Assembly (NCBI GenBank): GCA_026261815.1
Contig: JAMPIT010000258.1
Coordinates: forward strand, 16,944,501 to 17,008,500
Direction: 5' to 3'
Length of the DNA: 64,000 bases
DNA from: Monarcha castaneiventris obscurior
Lineage: Eukaryota > Chordata > Aves > Passeriformes > Monarchidae
Both the position numbers and the translations under genes were made by a program. Position 1 is the stretch's first letter. Every line of letters starts with the position of its first letter. Below the pieces are notes generated by a model. It worked only from the letters and a program-made list of their open reading frames with translations, ran no database searches and had not been told where the DNA came from. Shown one piece after another: positions 33,903-46,800 of the stretch.

Positions 33903-36900
33903 TTAAGTTCTACTTTTCCTCTTATCTTCAAAGAGACTTTTCAACATGTAAACCTGAACAGCTGATACCACCACCATTACTCCCAAGTTGACCATGGACC
34001 AGAAATTCACTCTGTCAAAGTTGCTTTCTTGTATGTTTCGGTCACGAGCCTCAAATGCTCTGAGCAGGGTCTGAATCTGGACACTTTTGCTTAATCTGGC
34101 TTTGACACTGTTGATGGATTCCTGGTAAGTAACAAAAGAGTAGTTTTAGAAAAAAAAGGAACACCTGAAGTAGTGGACAGCTTGCAGCACATACAAAATT
34201 ATTAACACTGTATTACCACCTGTAATTTAATTTAACAAGTGAAGGGTTAATTTTATTTTAAAATGTACACCTCATCAGTTTTCATTAATTTGTCTAGCCT
34301 GTTTATTGTGTGTCACCTAAAAAGACTTAATTTATGTAGCATTAGTGTTCTGTAGTAAGGTTGGTTTTTCTCTTTTATAGGTAGGGAGGTAAGAGAGAAA
34401 TCAAACCTATCTGGACAAATAAAAAGCAGTGGATACTACAGAACTAGTCTCAAAACAAATTAGTAGCAAGCAAATGTAGAGTTTTTTCTGCTGCATAATA
34501 AAATAAAGGAGCTTTTTAACGCAAATTACCATCAGGACTGTATCTGTAGCAAAAGAAAAGTACAATAATGTTACATTCCTGTCTGCTTCTGGTGTTTCCA
34601 CTGCAGTGGCCATAAACTACTGCTTCAGCCTTGATACAAAAGCAGAATTTTGACAATAAATTTTGAATAGGACAAGGGGAGGCCCTACAAGGGACATGAA
34701 GTGTTACCCTGGGAACTAGAGGAAGTACATGAACACTCCATCCATGACAATGGCAGCTCAAGATCTGCGCCTTATTCTGCACTAAGTAAACATCTGATTC
34801 TATGATCTCTTGAAGTTTCATCCACCACATAATAGGTCTAACAACATAAAAGCTGATCTCATGAAGTGCTGAATTACATTCTTCATATAATTATGGATCC
34901 TGAAGTAACTTCTAGTGAGAAGAGTAACATTTGCAGTAAGAGGAGGCTAATAATTAAAAAAAAAACAACCTGAAACCATACAGTTAAACCCAGCAGTAAC
35001 ATTTTCTCTATTTCATATTTAACAAAAATATTTCAAAATAGCTATTCTGGGGAGCCAAATAATTTTATGATCATAAAGTTCATTGTTACACAACAAGGAA
35101 CATGAATGTGACATAAAAGCTTTAAAAATAAGACACAATTCCCTATTTTCAAAAGAAAAGGTATTCTCATTAAGGAATTAAACTACTAAGTGTTTATGTT
35201 TGTCCTCACAGAGCTTGCAGGTAAAGTAATACTTGACTAAGTAAACAATGGGATCAAATACTAATGTTAACTTTACAAAAACTACCTACTTTATAAGATT
35301 TTCAAGGCTCTCAAAGCCAAGTTCTGCATTTCTTTTTCTTTTGGAAGAGATACCAGTCTGTCAACAAGTATCTATCAAATCCATTCAAGTATTTTTTGTG
35401 ATTAGTGTGAGGGATTTTCTTCACAATTCCACATATAAACTTCATTTTTTTCTAATTGTGTTGATTGCCAGTTTTAAAGATCTGGTCACCTTTTCCGATT
35501 CTGTATTTGATTTTATTATTTAAATGTGTACCATACACCTATAAAAGATTTTAAACGTTGTTATTTAAAAATCTGCATTGTGTTTATGGCAATAAATAAT
35601 ACACTGTAATTTTCTACATGATGTATTCAGTAAGTGTGTGCAGATGTTGGGGTTTTGGGTTGGTTTCTTTTAAGATACTTATTGTCTGTAGCTATGATCA
35701 GACAAACAATAGCTCACTGCATCCTTCCAAGCAGTAAGAACAGTGGTACTGGAGAACCAAGCAATCCTTTGCTTCTAGAGTAATCTCAACATTTAATGAT
35801 CATAAATGGAATAAGAGCTTTGACTCAGCAGTAGTCTGAATCCTACATCAAATAGGGTCAGAATGCAGTTTAAGCAAACATAACCCCTCAAACAATGTCT
35901 GCAAAGATGAACCTGTAGTTTATGCAAATTAATTCTCATTCTATTTATTAGTTTGAAAAGATGTAATAAAATTTGGGGGCAGAAAACCTAATACAATAAC
36001 ATCTAATTTACTGAAGATAGAAACAGTAATCCATACTTCTGCAAAGATGTGATGAAGAGGCTAACACTACTTTATTTTTAAACATTGATAAAAATTATGC
36101 AGTAATTCCAACTACATCATTGGGACTAAGTAATACTTTAATGGTCAAAGTATTCTTTTCATTGCTGCTAGGGAAGAATGTCCCATTTTAGCAGTAGGAA
36201 GAAAGGAAGCTGAATTGGAAACCAAGTGACTGAGAGCTAGGCAGTTTCTTCTTGCAGATGAAGGGCCTATTCTGAAAAGATCTTCAAGTTTCTTTGTGTA
36301 AACAAGAGATCCATGGTGCTAAGACTTCCTGTATTAGTAAAAGCAATATATGGAACTGGAACACATTCCAGGATGATGCAACAGACTCGGGCAGAGTGGC
36401 TACATGACGTTTTTTTCCAAATGCTCTTAGAATGAATAGAATTAAAGATGAAATACTAACCAGAATATCTTCCAATTTCATGTCTAGGAGATCTGTGCCT
36501 GTAACATACTTCTTCCAGTCTTCCTCATCTTGTCCGTCTTCTCCCATATTGTCCAGGATCAATTCAAAGAAAATTACCTTTTCAGAAATGGTACTGAATG
36601 TGTTGTCAAAGCAGAACATGTAATCTCCATCTTCTGTTTCCACCCTGTGTAATTACGCAAAATGTGATTAACTACACTTTCTGTACTGGTTCTCAAAAAG
36701 TCGGGTTTTGTACACCTTTTTCTTTAAGACTGACAATCAGGCACTTAGAAATAACCAAATCTTCTTCTTGTATAAACATAAGAACTCTAAAGACACCTTA
36801 CAGATTAACACATCAAAACAATCCCACTGACTCTAAAGGCTCAAAATGATGAAGACAGCAGCTTGCTTTTATTTCTTTTCAGGGATTTTGAATCATTGTT

Positions 36901-39900
36901 AATTATTACCAAAAAATACACAGTAAGTGGAATTCTTATACTGTATAGTAAAATTGCAGCAAATATTAAATATTTTGACAAAAGGACTGGAAAAATAGGG
37001 GACTTTTTAGCTTATTTGTATGACTGAAATGATCTTTTGATATTAGATATGGAGACTTTTATCAACTCCATAATAATTACTTTTATCCATCGAACATTAA
37101 CATCTATAATTAAAACAAAAATACCCTTCACTTTATGGTACAATCCATGTAAAAAGCATTCAGTGCTTATAAAAAGAAAACTGGTGTTCCCAAACTGTCC
37201 TATTAGAAAGTCTTTTGTAATACTACAGAATAAACTTCATTTTAGTTGTATTTGCCAAAGAAACCAGAAAAGTTCTTTATGTAACACTTCTGAGTTTGAA
37301 GATTTTAAACTTACGTATGAACTCCATCTGATTTTCTTTCATCAAAAACTAGAGTTTCACCTTTTGGGGACAGCAGATGAAAATCAACATCTAATCCTGC
37401 TCCATCCAGAACCTGTGAAACAAACAAAAATAACCAACCTCTGACCAGTGGAATTCCTGTTTGTATTGCTGACAGCAACATTTTTAGGGAAGGCAAACGT
37501 TTTTAGGTAAGGGAACAGACAAATAAAGAATCTGAAAGAATAATCTGTCTGGATGAGCTGACACCAAATTAACTGGAAACAGATTAAAACACGGCTCAAC
37601 CTAAAAGCATTTTAGCAATTTTGGAATCTTAAACTAAATGTGATCTAAACATGCAAGGCTGGGCTTATATTAAACCTTTCCCTAATTACTTTTAAGAATG
37701 GATACAGTTTTACCAACAGGCAAGGTTAAACAACCTGTAAAAATACCAACAACAGATGTCTAAATCTAGCACTTCTATGGCAGATGTCATTGGCTGGTAA
37801 GTACCTGCACTACTCCCATTTCAGTGGCAGAAATGTCTTAACAAATCACTTTTCTGTACATATGTACACATACTTTTCTGTACCCATACACGTGCTGTCA
37901 CCCCTAAGATATCTTTTTTGGGTGAATTAACAGTGTTGAAAACAGGACCAAACCTCTTACACCAATCAAAGCTGTCCTACAAGTCCTTCTCACCTTTTGA
38001 TGCGCATTTAAGGTCTGAATTCTGCCAAGGCATTCTCTTTTCCCAAAGGTAAGAGGAATTGAAGGCATTTAGTTTCTTAAGTTCTCAGGGAGTGTCAACA
38101 GCATTACAAAGGTGTGCTGCTTTAACTGTATAACACAGCTACAGTTGTATCACCACACCTATTGTGTTGTAGAATTTCCTTATAGTGAAGGTAGTAACTG
38201 CATTAGGGGGTGGAGAGGGATTGTTTTTATGATAATACTGAAGTCCATGCTAGGGGAATTTTTTGTTTGCTTGTTTTCCAGCGAGTTTTTTCAGTATAGC
38301 AGTCTGCTCCTGCTGAAATGGAGGGCAAAGTTTACACTGACTCAAACTGACACTGAAGACTTACAAAAAAAAAAAAAAAGGATAAATGACATAGAAAATT
38401 ACTAGCTAACAGCTGATCAAATTAAAAACCATATATAGTGACATATCTTTAGGGGTATGCTCCAGCCTAAACACCCAGAAAAGAACCTTTATATTTGCAG
38501 CGTTTACCTTATTTCTTTAGAGAATGACCCACATCCTATGTTAAATATTCCTATGCCTTAGCCACTAACATAATTAAGTACAAAACAGATCTACTTGCAA
38601 TAATATACAGAGCTCCTTTTCTACACATTGAAATAGAAAGATGAATAATTACTGTTAACAGTAGTGCTAAGAAATTTATGCCTGAGTAGAAAAAAGTTAT
38701 GTGTATAATGTTATGCACATTAGCCCTTTCTAAAATTTATTTGGCTTATGACCAAACTAAAATCCTACTCTGTGCAAAATAAACTTCTGTTTGGCTTAGA
38801 CAGGGCTCTGAGCAAAGCTTCAACACCTCTGTCTTTCATTCTAGTTCAGTTCTGCATGTAACAGTATTAGAAATTAGAAATAATCAGGAATTCCAGCTTT
38901 ATCTTTCAGTTGGGAAACAGAAGGGAAAAACAGATGAAGGGAAAGAGAGACAGATCCTGGCCAGCTTTGAGGCACAGCAATAGTAGTAGGGTGGGAGAAT
39001 ATTCAGTGCAGCTTCCCTCACTGTACCTATTTTACTGGAGAAAAAGTCTTTGTTTTAAGGAGGAAAAAAAAAGTCTGAGATCGGAACCTATCCCAGACAT
39101 CTCTGGGAACCTCGACTCTACCCAAGGACATTAAAATCTTAATGACAGTCTGTTAAATTGGGCTGTTTCTGTAAAACTTTCATCACTGAGGTGAAAGGTG
39201 TTTAATATCAGCACAAAGATAGGCAAGTACGGGCTCTGTGCATCAGCATAACGTTCCTTACGCTTTAGAGCTACAACACAAGGTCACAACCGTGAACTTT
39301 CTACATTCTGCCCTTTTAAAGGATGGCGACTTGAGCTCTTCTAAAGTAGAAACAAAAAAGTTCCCCCAAACCACCAGAAAACGTGTTAGGATAATTAAAT
39401 AGGCAGTAAGTTAATTTTTAACTCCCGAAGGCAGAACTCCTAACAGCGCACGATTCCAACGTGGCTTTGCGGGCGCTGCCGAGGCCGGCAGAGTGCCGGG
39501 TCAGGCCGGGGCAGCCCCGCGGCCGCTGCTCGGGGCAGGGCACCGCATCCCCCGGCAGGCACTGCCCTCAGCGCCGCGGCTGCGGCCCCCGCAAGGCAGG
39601 GCCGAGCTGCCGGCACCAGGGCCTGCTGGAGCCGCGGAACAGGGGGACGGGCAGACGGCCCGGAGGCGGCAGCGCCGCCGTCACGACGGGATGCGGGAGC
39701 CCGGCTGCCCTCGGGACGGCCCGCGGGGAGACGCGCCCTCCCGCCCGGCCCGACCTGGTACTCGAGCTCCAGCGAGGCCTCCTTGCGCATGGGCTGGTAG
39801 AAGCACTCCTTGCGGCCGGCGGGTAGCGTGAAGGTGAAGTCGCTGTCCAGGGAGGGGCTGAACTCGGCGGCGCCGGGCGGCGGCAGCAGCACAGCGAGGC

Positions 39901-39940
39901 ACCCGAGCGGCAGCAGCAGCAGCGGCAGCCGCGGCCCCAT
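33903..39940 (-). CDS. TMED5: TMED5 (p24-gamma-2), early secretory pathway cargo receptor
   Basis: A p24-family type I membrane protein that cycles between ER and Golgi and packages cargo such as GPI-anchored proteins (also linked to WNT signalling). Coding exons on the minus strand: 39755-39940, 37315-37412, 36461-36644, 33903-34121. They total 687 nt, or 228 residues plus stop; human is 229. The start ATG at 39938-39940 opens a leucine-rich signal peptide (cleavage probably after A25). The GOLD domain follows with cysteines C46 and C106, the usual disulfide pair, then an acidic/coiled region. A membrane span at about 196-216 precedes the short cytosolic tail [10 protein letters not shown]. 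All junctions are GT-AG; the intron 1 donor (CAG|GTCGGG) is weak. An open frame continues upstream of this ATG, but it is promoter sequence. Confidence 0.97.
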
Positions 39941-39983
39941 CGCGGCAGCGCCCGGCAGCGCCGAGCCCCGCGCGCGCAGCTCC

Positions 39984-40019
39984 GAGGGGCGGGGCGCCCG
40001 GGCGGGGCGGGGCGGGGCG
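39984..40019. promoter_or_regulatory. Clustered GC boxes (Sp/KLF type)
   Basis: Several GGGCGG/GGGGCGGGG cores are packed into 36 bp, 45-80 bp upstream of the TMED5 start codon. Further C-rich versions follow at about 40026-40038 and 40063-40077. No TATA box is seen, as is usual for CpG-island promoters. Confidence 0.6.
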
Positions 40020-40050
40020 ATGCGGGCCCCGCCCCCTCCGCGCGTCCGCG

Positions 40051-40055
40051 CCAAT
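40051..40055 (+). promoter_or_regulatory. CCAAT box (candidate NF-Y site)
   Basis: CCAATCGG lies between GC boxes, about 110 bp upstream of the TMED5 ATG. NF-Y with Sp1 sites is a common arrangement in bidirectional promoters. Confidence 0.5.
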
Positions 40056-40200
40056 CGGCGCCGCGCCCCGCCCGCCCACAGTGCACCGCGGCGGCGCGCG
40101 CTGCTCCCGCCCCCAGCGCGCCGGCGGCGGCGCTGCGCCTGCGCCCTGAGCGCCCCGCGCCGTTCGAGCGCCGCGGCTCCGGCGTTGGGCGCTGCTGAGG

Positions 40201-40326
40201 CACCGCCACCGGCACCGGCACCGCCACCGGCACCGGCACAGCCACCGCCACAGCCACCGGCACCGGCACAGCCACCAGCACCGCCACCGGCACCGGCACC
40301 GCCACAGCCACAGCCACAGCCACCGG
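40201..40326. repeat. Hexamer array, 21 units, in the shared promoter
   Basis: Twenty-one consecutive 6-bp units fill 126 bp without interruption. Units are CACCGG, CACCGC and CACAGC, plus one CACCAG. The array is open in several frames on both strands because the period is a multiple of three, which explains long apparent ORFs there. It lies 0.53-0.65 kb upstream of the CCDC18 coding start. Confidence 0.9.
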
Positions 40327-40853
40327 CCCGCTCGGAGCCCAGCGGCGGCCGCCAGCGCTCCGGGCTGCAGCTCTCCGCCAGCTCGGGCCCCTGGCGCCGG
40401 TGCTGCCCGTCCGCCCGCGGGCGGTTCGCTTTCGCCTCTGGTTGCGCTGGCCACGGGCAGCGAGGCAAGGCGTGCGCGTTCCCGTGTGCGCCTTTCGCTT
40501 CGCGGGCTCCCGCCAGCTGCACGGCACTGCCGCGTCTCTGAGATGCGCTGCGTGACAGATTTTTGGCAAATAATGCATAGCAAGTTTTTCTGGTTTTCAT
40601 ATATGGCAAGTCATGAAGCTTTTGGTACTTCGTGAATGCATATAGAACTCCTCACAAAAGAGACAATTTGTTATTTTTGTCTAGTGAACATGGGAAGGAG
40701 TAGTGTGTGAAATGTACATCTACATTTGGAAATTCAGTATTCTCTTTATTGTATTTTTTCTTCTTTCCTTTTTTAAATCTTTGCAAATAGTCTTTATGCA
40801 TATTTAACAGTGTTTTAATGTTAAATATTACTTTAGCCTTACGCATGTTACCA

Positions 40854-43800
40854 ATGGAATGTGGTATGTGGACTTGCTCTGAAAGTGGTGCTGATGAAGA
40901 CCTGCTCGCAAATGTACAGTCATTACAGAATCAGCTGAGGAGAACTGAAAAAAACCTACAAACTGTAGAGAAAGAGCTTTCCAGGTATGAGCGTGTCTGG
41001 GAATGAGAGCCTCCTGTCTCTTGTAGTGTGAATCTCTCTTATTCTGTGTGACAGATTACTGCAATTAGCTCCTTTTGTGCTTTTCGTTTGACTTGTCTTT
41101 ATGAGCAACCTAATAAAGAAAAAAGGAGTAGTGACTTTTTGCTCTCCCTCCAAACACTAGTACAAGTGAACATTACAGCCACTGCTTGGATGAGGTGATA
41201 GACTTCCGTCTGGAGGACTTTGTACAGCTGAACTACGACTGTCAAGGCTTTTCCAGCTGTAAGAAGGATTCTGGTAGAACATCTCGCCAGGATATTCAAA
41301 GAAAACCCAAAGTAAATATTTCTATTCATTGCTTCTTTTTATTACTTTGCCTTTCTATTCTTTGCTACGTTTTTGAACATTTTTGGCTGCTGGGCTTGGA
41401 GTAGATACACTGTAGCATCAGACAATGATTTCAATTGAGCCCTGTTAAACACTGTATCATTTGAGTACCTTTCTTCTGCGAAGTTTCCGCTCCCGCCTTT
41501 CTGTACTTGAGGCTTGTAAGAAAGATGGGGATGAAGTTTTTTAGCAGGTCCTGTTGCGATAGGATAAGGGGTAATGATTTTAAACTGATTTAGATTAGAT
41601 GGAACAAGATGTAGCAAGTGTTTTGCTTATGAGGGTGGTGCAACACAGGAACAGATTGCCCAGAGCTGTAGTGGATCCTCCATCCCTGGAAACATTCAAG
41701 GTCAGGTTGGACAGAGCTCTGAGCAAGTTGATCTAGTTCAGATTGTCCTTGCTCATTGCAAGGTGGGTGGAATAAATGACCTTTAAATTTCCCTTTCAAC
41801 CCAAACTATTTATGATTCTATGATGTATTTTTATGTCTAGTCTTACTCAGTATCCACAACTCTGGATAAAACTGTGGAAGAAAATGAACATCTTCAGGAG
41901 ACGTTGGATGCCCTTCATGAGCAAAATGCATCTTTGACTTCTCAGAACCACTACCTAAAGAACAGAGTGGAAACAATGAACTTTGAATTGATGCAGTTAA
42001 AAACAAAAGTACGTACCTTTAGTGTATTCATCAAAGAGAAACACAAACCCCAAGACACCCAGTGACCATGATTTTTGAGTTTATAGTTCCAAGCAGAGTA
42101 TGTCAGGTTTTGTCTTATCTTAATCTGGGTAATATTTAATGTTTAGTATATATTTAATATTGAATATTAACCTTGGACAGAATGCTTTGCAATCTATTTC
42201 TCCATGGACAAAACAACTATATTAATTATTAATTCCATCTGTTTATGTTCCAAAGTTTAGTCTAAAGACAGTAAGCCACAAAATGAAAAATACACTATGA
42301 AAGAAAATAGTTCAGTAATGTATTTAGTACTGTACATTCATGTGTCTGAGCTACATAGACATTAATGGGAATAATAGTGGCATAGTAGTAATTTGTCTAG
42401 GAAATGAAAATAGTTGATTTCTCAGGTTGGATTAATATTGCTATTTTGAAAAAAGTGAAGGTGAGTTAGAAGGGAATATTGTATCTAATAAATTATTACT
42501 GATTTAGTATACACTTGTCTGTACAGGTTTGTTTCAGGACAACTATGTTCTTTTATTTGGTTTATATATAATATTATATAGCTATGCTTAGTGTGCTTGG
42601 TTTGAGAAATGTTATCTCCAAAACAGTATAAATAAATAGATAAACAAAATGTTTGACTGCCTGGCACTGAAAGAAGAAATATTTGAATATAAACTTCTGT
42701 GGAAAAGCAAGAGACAAGATCAGCCTATAAAGAAATAATTTTGCTAGACAGCATGTCACACTGGAACTGGAAGGAATGTTAAACGAGCAGAAAATTGGAC
42801 TTAAGGTGGTGTAGATGAACAAACATAATTTACAGTAAGGTTAAGAGCACTGTCATTCAGTAAGCAAATTGTTCTTATGTTTCTCACCTGTATATATGCA
42901 AATGTTAATGTAACCCCAAATATGTTTGTATTTCAGATTTCATGTCTTGAGGCTGCTTTAGGTACACATTTAGTCAGCATTCCGAAGTTGAAAGAACAGA
43001 TTGTAAATTTGGAAGCAGAAGTTTCAGCTCAAGATAAAATTCTGAAGTAATAAGTGTACTTTAAAATAATTTTTTTATTGTTGTCTCCCTGCTAGTCCAA
43101 TCTCTTTTTAGGGATGACATAATTACTGATACTGTGTGGGTCATGTAATCTGGGGTTTTAAACTTTCATTTCAGAGTCATTTATAGGAGGAGGGAGGTGG
43201 TTTAGTTTGTGCTGAATGTACTTCAAGAAACTGAGAAAAAATAATAAAGGCTGGTAAAAGAAACCAGTTTATATGTGTGCCGAATATGGATGTGCCCTTG
43301 CAACTGGACAGAGTGATTGTTTGCTACATGACCACATATATTCTCATGTAACAAGCATACGTATTTCTAAACATGACTGTGTTCTTTGCAATATAAAGGA
43401 TTCTTTCTTCAGGAATACATTAATCCAGGCAAATGGCCAAATAAAGCTGATGTAAACACTGTTCAGAGGTGTCAGGAAGGCATACCTGGTTGTCAACTTG
43501 CCTTACAACCTCATGTTATGTAACATTCAACTAATATCTCAGTAGTCTGTCTTCACAAAAAAATCTGTAAAAATACTTATGTTAAATTTGTATTTTAGTG
43601 TTCTTTCCCAGTCACATCTCTTGGCAGAGAAAATATGATTTCTATGATCAGAGCTCATGACACAAAGACAGCTCTCTGGATCCTTGGCAGTTGTGACACC
43701 TGGTGCCTCTTGACAGATCTTAGACACAACTCCAGACTGCAGACATAGTCCTGGGGACTCGAGACTGAGTGTTCCTAACCTAGTTTTGAGAGTTACAGCA

Positions 43801-46800
43801 TATTTGTCTAGCATTTCTTGAACATTGTGTGCAGAAAAGATCAACAGAAATCTATTTTTTTTACAAAAGGTTCTTATTTTTTTATTATGCTTTGTTTATT
43901 TGCTAGAGATGCAGAAGATAGACTAGATCAAAATCAGAAAACAGCAATGGAAAGAGAACACATGTTGCAAAGATATCAAAAGGGCTATAAAAATCTGAAA
44001 ATGGAGTTAATTGAACAAAGCAAGCAAGGAAAGAGGTAACTAACTAATTTTATTAAATGAAGCCTACAATAATAGAACATCAGTGTTTATTTCCATTGTT
44101 TGCCTTGTGGACTCAAATTGCTTTTCTCTTTTAAGGATCTTATTTTTTAAAAAAGGGGAAATTCTGTGGGAAGGTAATGATTATTTAAATAGGCACATTT
44201 AAAATCTTGAAATTAGCTTGTAGTTGCAGGCTGATAGCACACACTAGTAACCAGTTTATTAGCTGTAATTTTTTTTCCTTCAGAATGGATGTACTGCAGT
44301 GGAAAGCTTCGGAATATATTTTCCTGAATTATTTTTGTCTTTGTCTTGCAAGAACCTGCAGTGTATGCTCAGTACTTGGTATTCAGCAGTATTCCTTGGT
44401 GTGAGGAAAGTGATAAAAGCACAACTCAATCAAAAAAATATTTTTATGTTATCCTTAATCTTACCTGTCTATATGGTACTGTTGAAAAGGGTGCTGTAAT
44501 TCCATCTCAATCCCCATTTCCCTTTCCTATTGCCTCCTTTAGCCTAGTGGTTCCATCACTACTGGGAGGGTTAGGGAATTTGACTATTGGAAGTTGCTAT
44601 GAGCACTCCTATCACCTCCAAAATGTGACTTTAAAGAAGTGAGTGGAATAAATAAAAGGATCCCTACCTGCCCTACTGATTTAACTGCATTACCTGGGGC
44701 AAAAATTAAGTGAATTAATGGCTTGGGAAAGCATTTCTTGAACCATTTAAATGCAAACTCTGTTTGACTTGTGCCTCTGAAATTACTTCTAACCTTCTTA
44801 TGGCAAGAAAACCTGAAATACTATGGGGCTTGCACTGCTGGTTGAATAAATGTTTTGCTTTATGATTGCTGTTCATTCAGAGCATGTGGGGAACTAGCTG
44901 TGCTTAGTTACTAGTTGCAAATGTAAATATTTTGGTACTTCAGAAAAGCTGAGCTTCTGCCAGGTGTTAAAGGCAACATAAGATGTTATGGTTAGTATTA
45001 ACAATTATGATGGTTTCCTTTTAATCATGAATTCCAACAACTTACTATTCTTTACCCAGGCAAACTGAAGTGCTTTAGTATAATGCTATTTTTTTGTTGT
45101 GAAATGCTTTGATCCCCTTCTCTGAATACTTTTGCCATCTCCAAATGGGCAGTGGTCCTCAGCCTGAGAGACACCGATGTGAGGGCTGGCTGTACTTGGA
45201 TGAGGCGCTGCCCTATCCCCACAGCTCCCCTAGTGGAAGAGAGAAATGTTACGGAGCAGCAGCAGTTCTTGTGTGCCTGTGTTGGCTGTCCTGAACAGAC
45301 TGCATGCCTGAGCTGTCCTGAGCTTTCTCTGCCAACTTCTTCCCTAATGAGTAATGATAAGGGAAGAGGCAGTGGCGTGGAGTGATGGAGGGAAACAGGG
45401 GAGTCTGGGTTGTTTCTTGGAGCACATTCTCACGTGATATCTGGGGCTTGGAAAACTGGGAGAAGAAAGGAAGTACCTGGATTAATTACTGCAGTAGTTT
45501 TTTTAGTAACTGGAGAAGATAGTTACATTAATGGCTGGAGTTTGTGGGTTTTAAAATTGTTTGCATCTTTTGCTTGGTAGAGCACAACAGCAAAGAAATG
45601 AAGCTTTGTTGAATGTGGAGGAGCTGACAAGAGCTTTCACAAAGTATAAATTGGAAATAACTGAAAAATTAGAAAAGGTGAGAGTTTTTTCTTCAGTTGT
45701 GTTTGCCATGGTATTAAGATTTTTCTTCCAATAGGCCAGGCAGCTAATAGCAACAAGTTCAATGGTGAGTCAAGAGGTGGGACAGGGTAAGCAACTGTTT
45801 GTGGTGATAAATTGTTACATAATTTTACACTGTCTTTGCATAGTCTGGATCTTTGGAGTCTGCATCTTTGGAGTATCCTAATACTGCTGCTGTTTCTTCT
45901 GTCTCCTGCTTGCCAGCTGGGAAGTTTACATTTTAAAAATACAAGATCCTTTTAAAAGAATTCTTTTTCTCCATATGTATAAGCTGTTCAATAAACCATG
46001 TGCTGAAGAAGAGCTAAGATAAAAAGGAAGTCATCTCCCAAAGTTCCAATGATCAAAATTGTTAATCCTTCTTGCTTTGTGAGAGGAGAAAATACAGTTA
46101 GCTCTTACAGAGAATTTTTTTTATGAGACTTCTTTCCTTGTGGAATAGGGTTGCCAACCACAAATATACCCTAAAATATTAAGTTAATTTTTTCTTAAAT
46201 TACAGAAAAAGAAAATTTCTTTGCCTCTCTCCTCCTCACAATAGTGAGCAATAGCATTATCTAACTTACCAGCAAGAGCATAGTGTTTATAATATTCTTT
46301 TAAAAATAGCCTCTTGACCATGGAAACTTAGTTTATTGCTGTACAGTAATGAAAAAAAATTGCTTTTTAAGGCTAAAGCTGAAGAAGCAATATTGGGAAA
46401 ACGTTTAATTAATTGTGAAAAAGAAAAAGAGAGGCTGAATGAAAAGTGTATCAGCTACAGAAAGGATCTAGACATCCTAGAAGAGCAACTAAGGTAACAC
46501 AAAGGCTTTTAAAAATTCTTTGCACAGTTATTATAGAAGAAATTGCGTGTTGCAAATGTCACTGTGAATGTGCTGCTCAATTCATGTAGTTCAAACCAAT
46601 ACATTTCTACTTATTTCTATACCTAATTTTTAAACACTTTAATCCCATCTGCTGCCACCCATTCCCAGTATGAAGCTCCCCCCAAGCCTTCTGGGACACT
46701 GATTCCTTGGGTCCCTGGCTGCTCCTGAGGGCTGTGGGGCTGCTCCTGAGGGCCGTGGGGCTGCTCTTGAGGGCCATGTGGCTGCTCCTGAGGGCTGTGT

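Larger units (their letters stand above)
39440..40520. promoter_or_regulatory. Shared CpG island / bidirectional TMED5-CCDC18 promoter
   Basis: CpG density and GC content rise sharply over about 1.1 kb. The island covers TMED5 exon 1 and lies 0.3 kb before the first coding exon of CCDC18, which points the other way. The two start codons (39940 and 40854) are 914 bp apart. GC boxes, a CCAAT box and a hexamer array lie between them. A non-coding first exon of CCDC18 is expected here, but I could not place its donor. Confidence 0.8.

Noticed and set aside
39440..40609. 389-codon minus-strand ORF spanning the TMED5 promoter
   Set aside because: Only the 62 codons from 39940 to 39755 match TMED5. 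The rest is stop-poor CpG-island DNA, including the hexamer array and intron 1 sequence.
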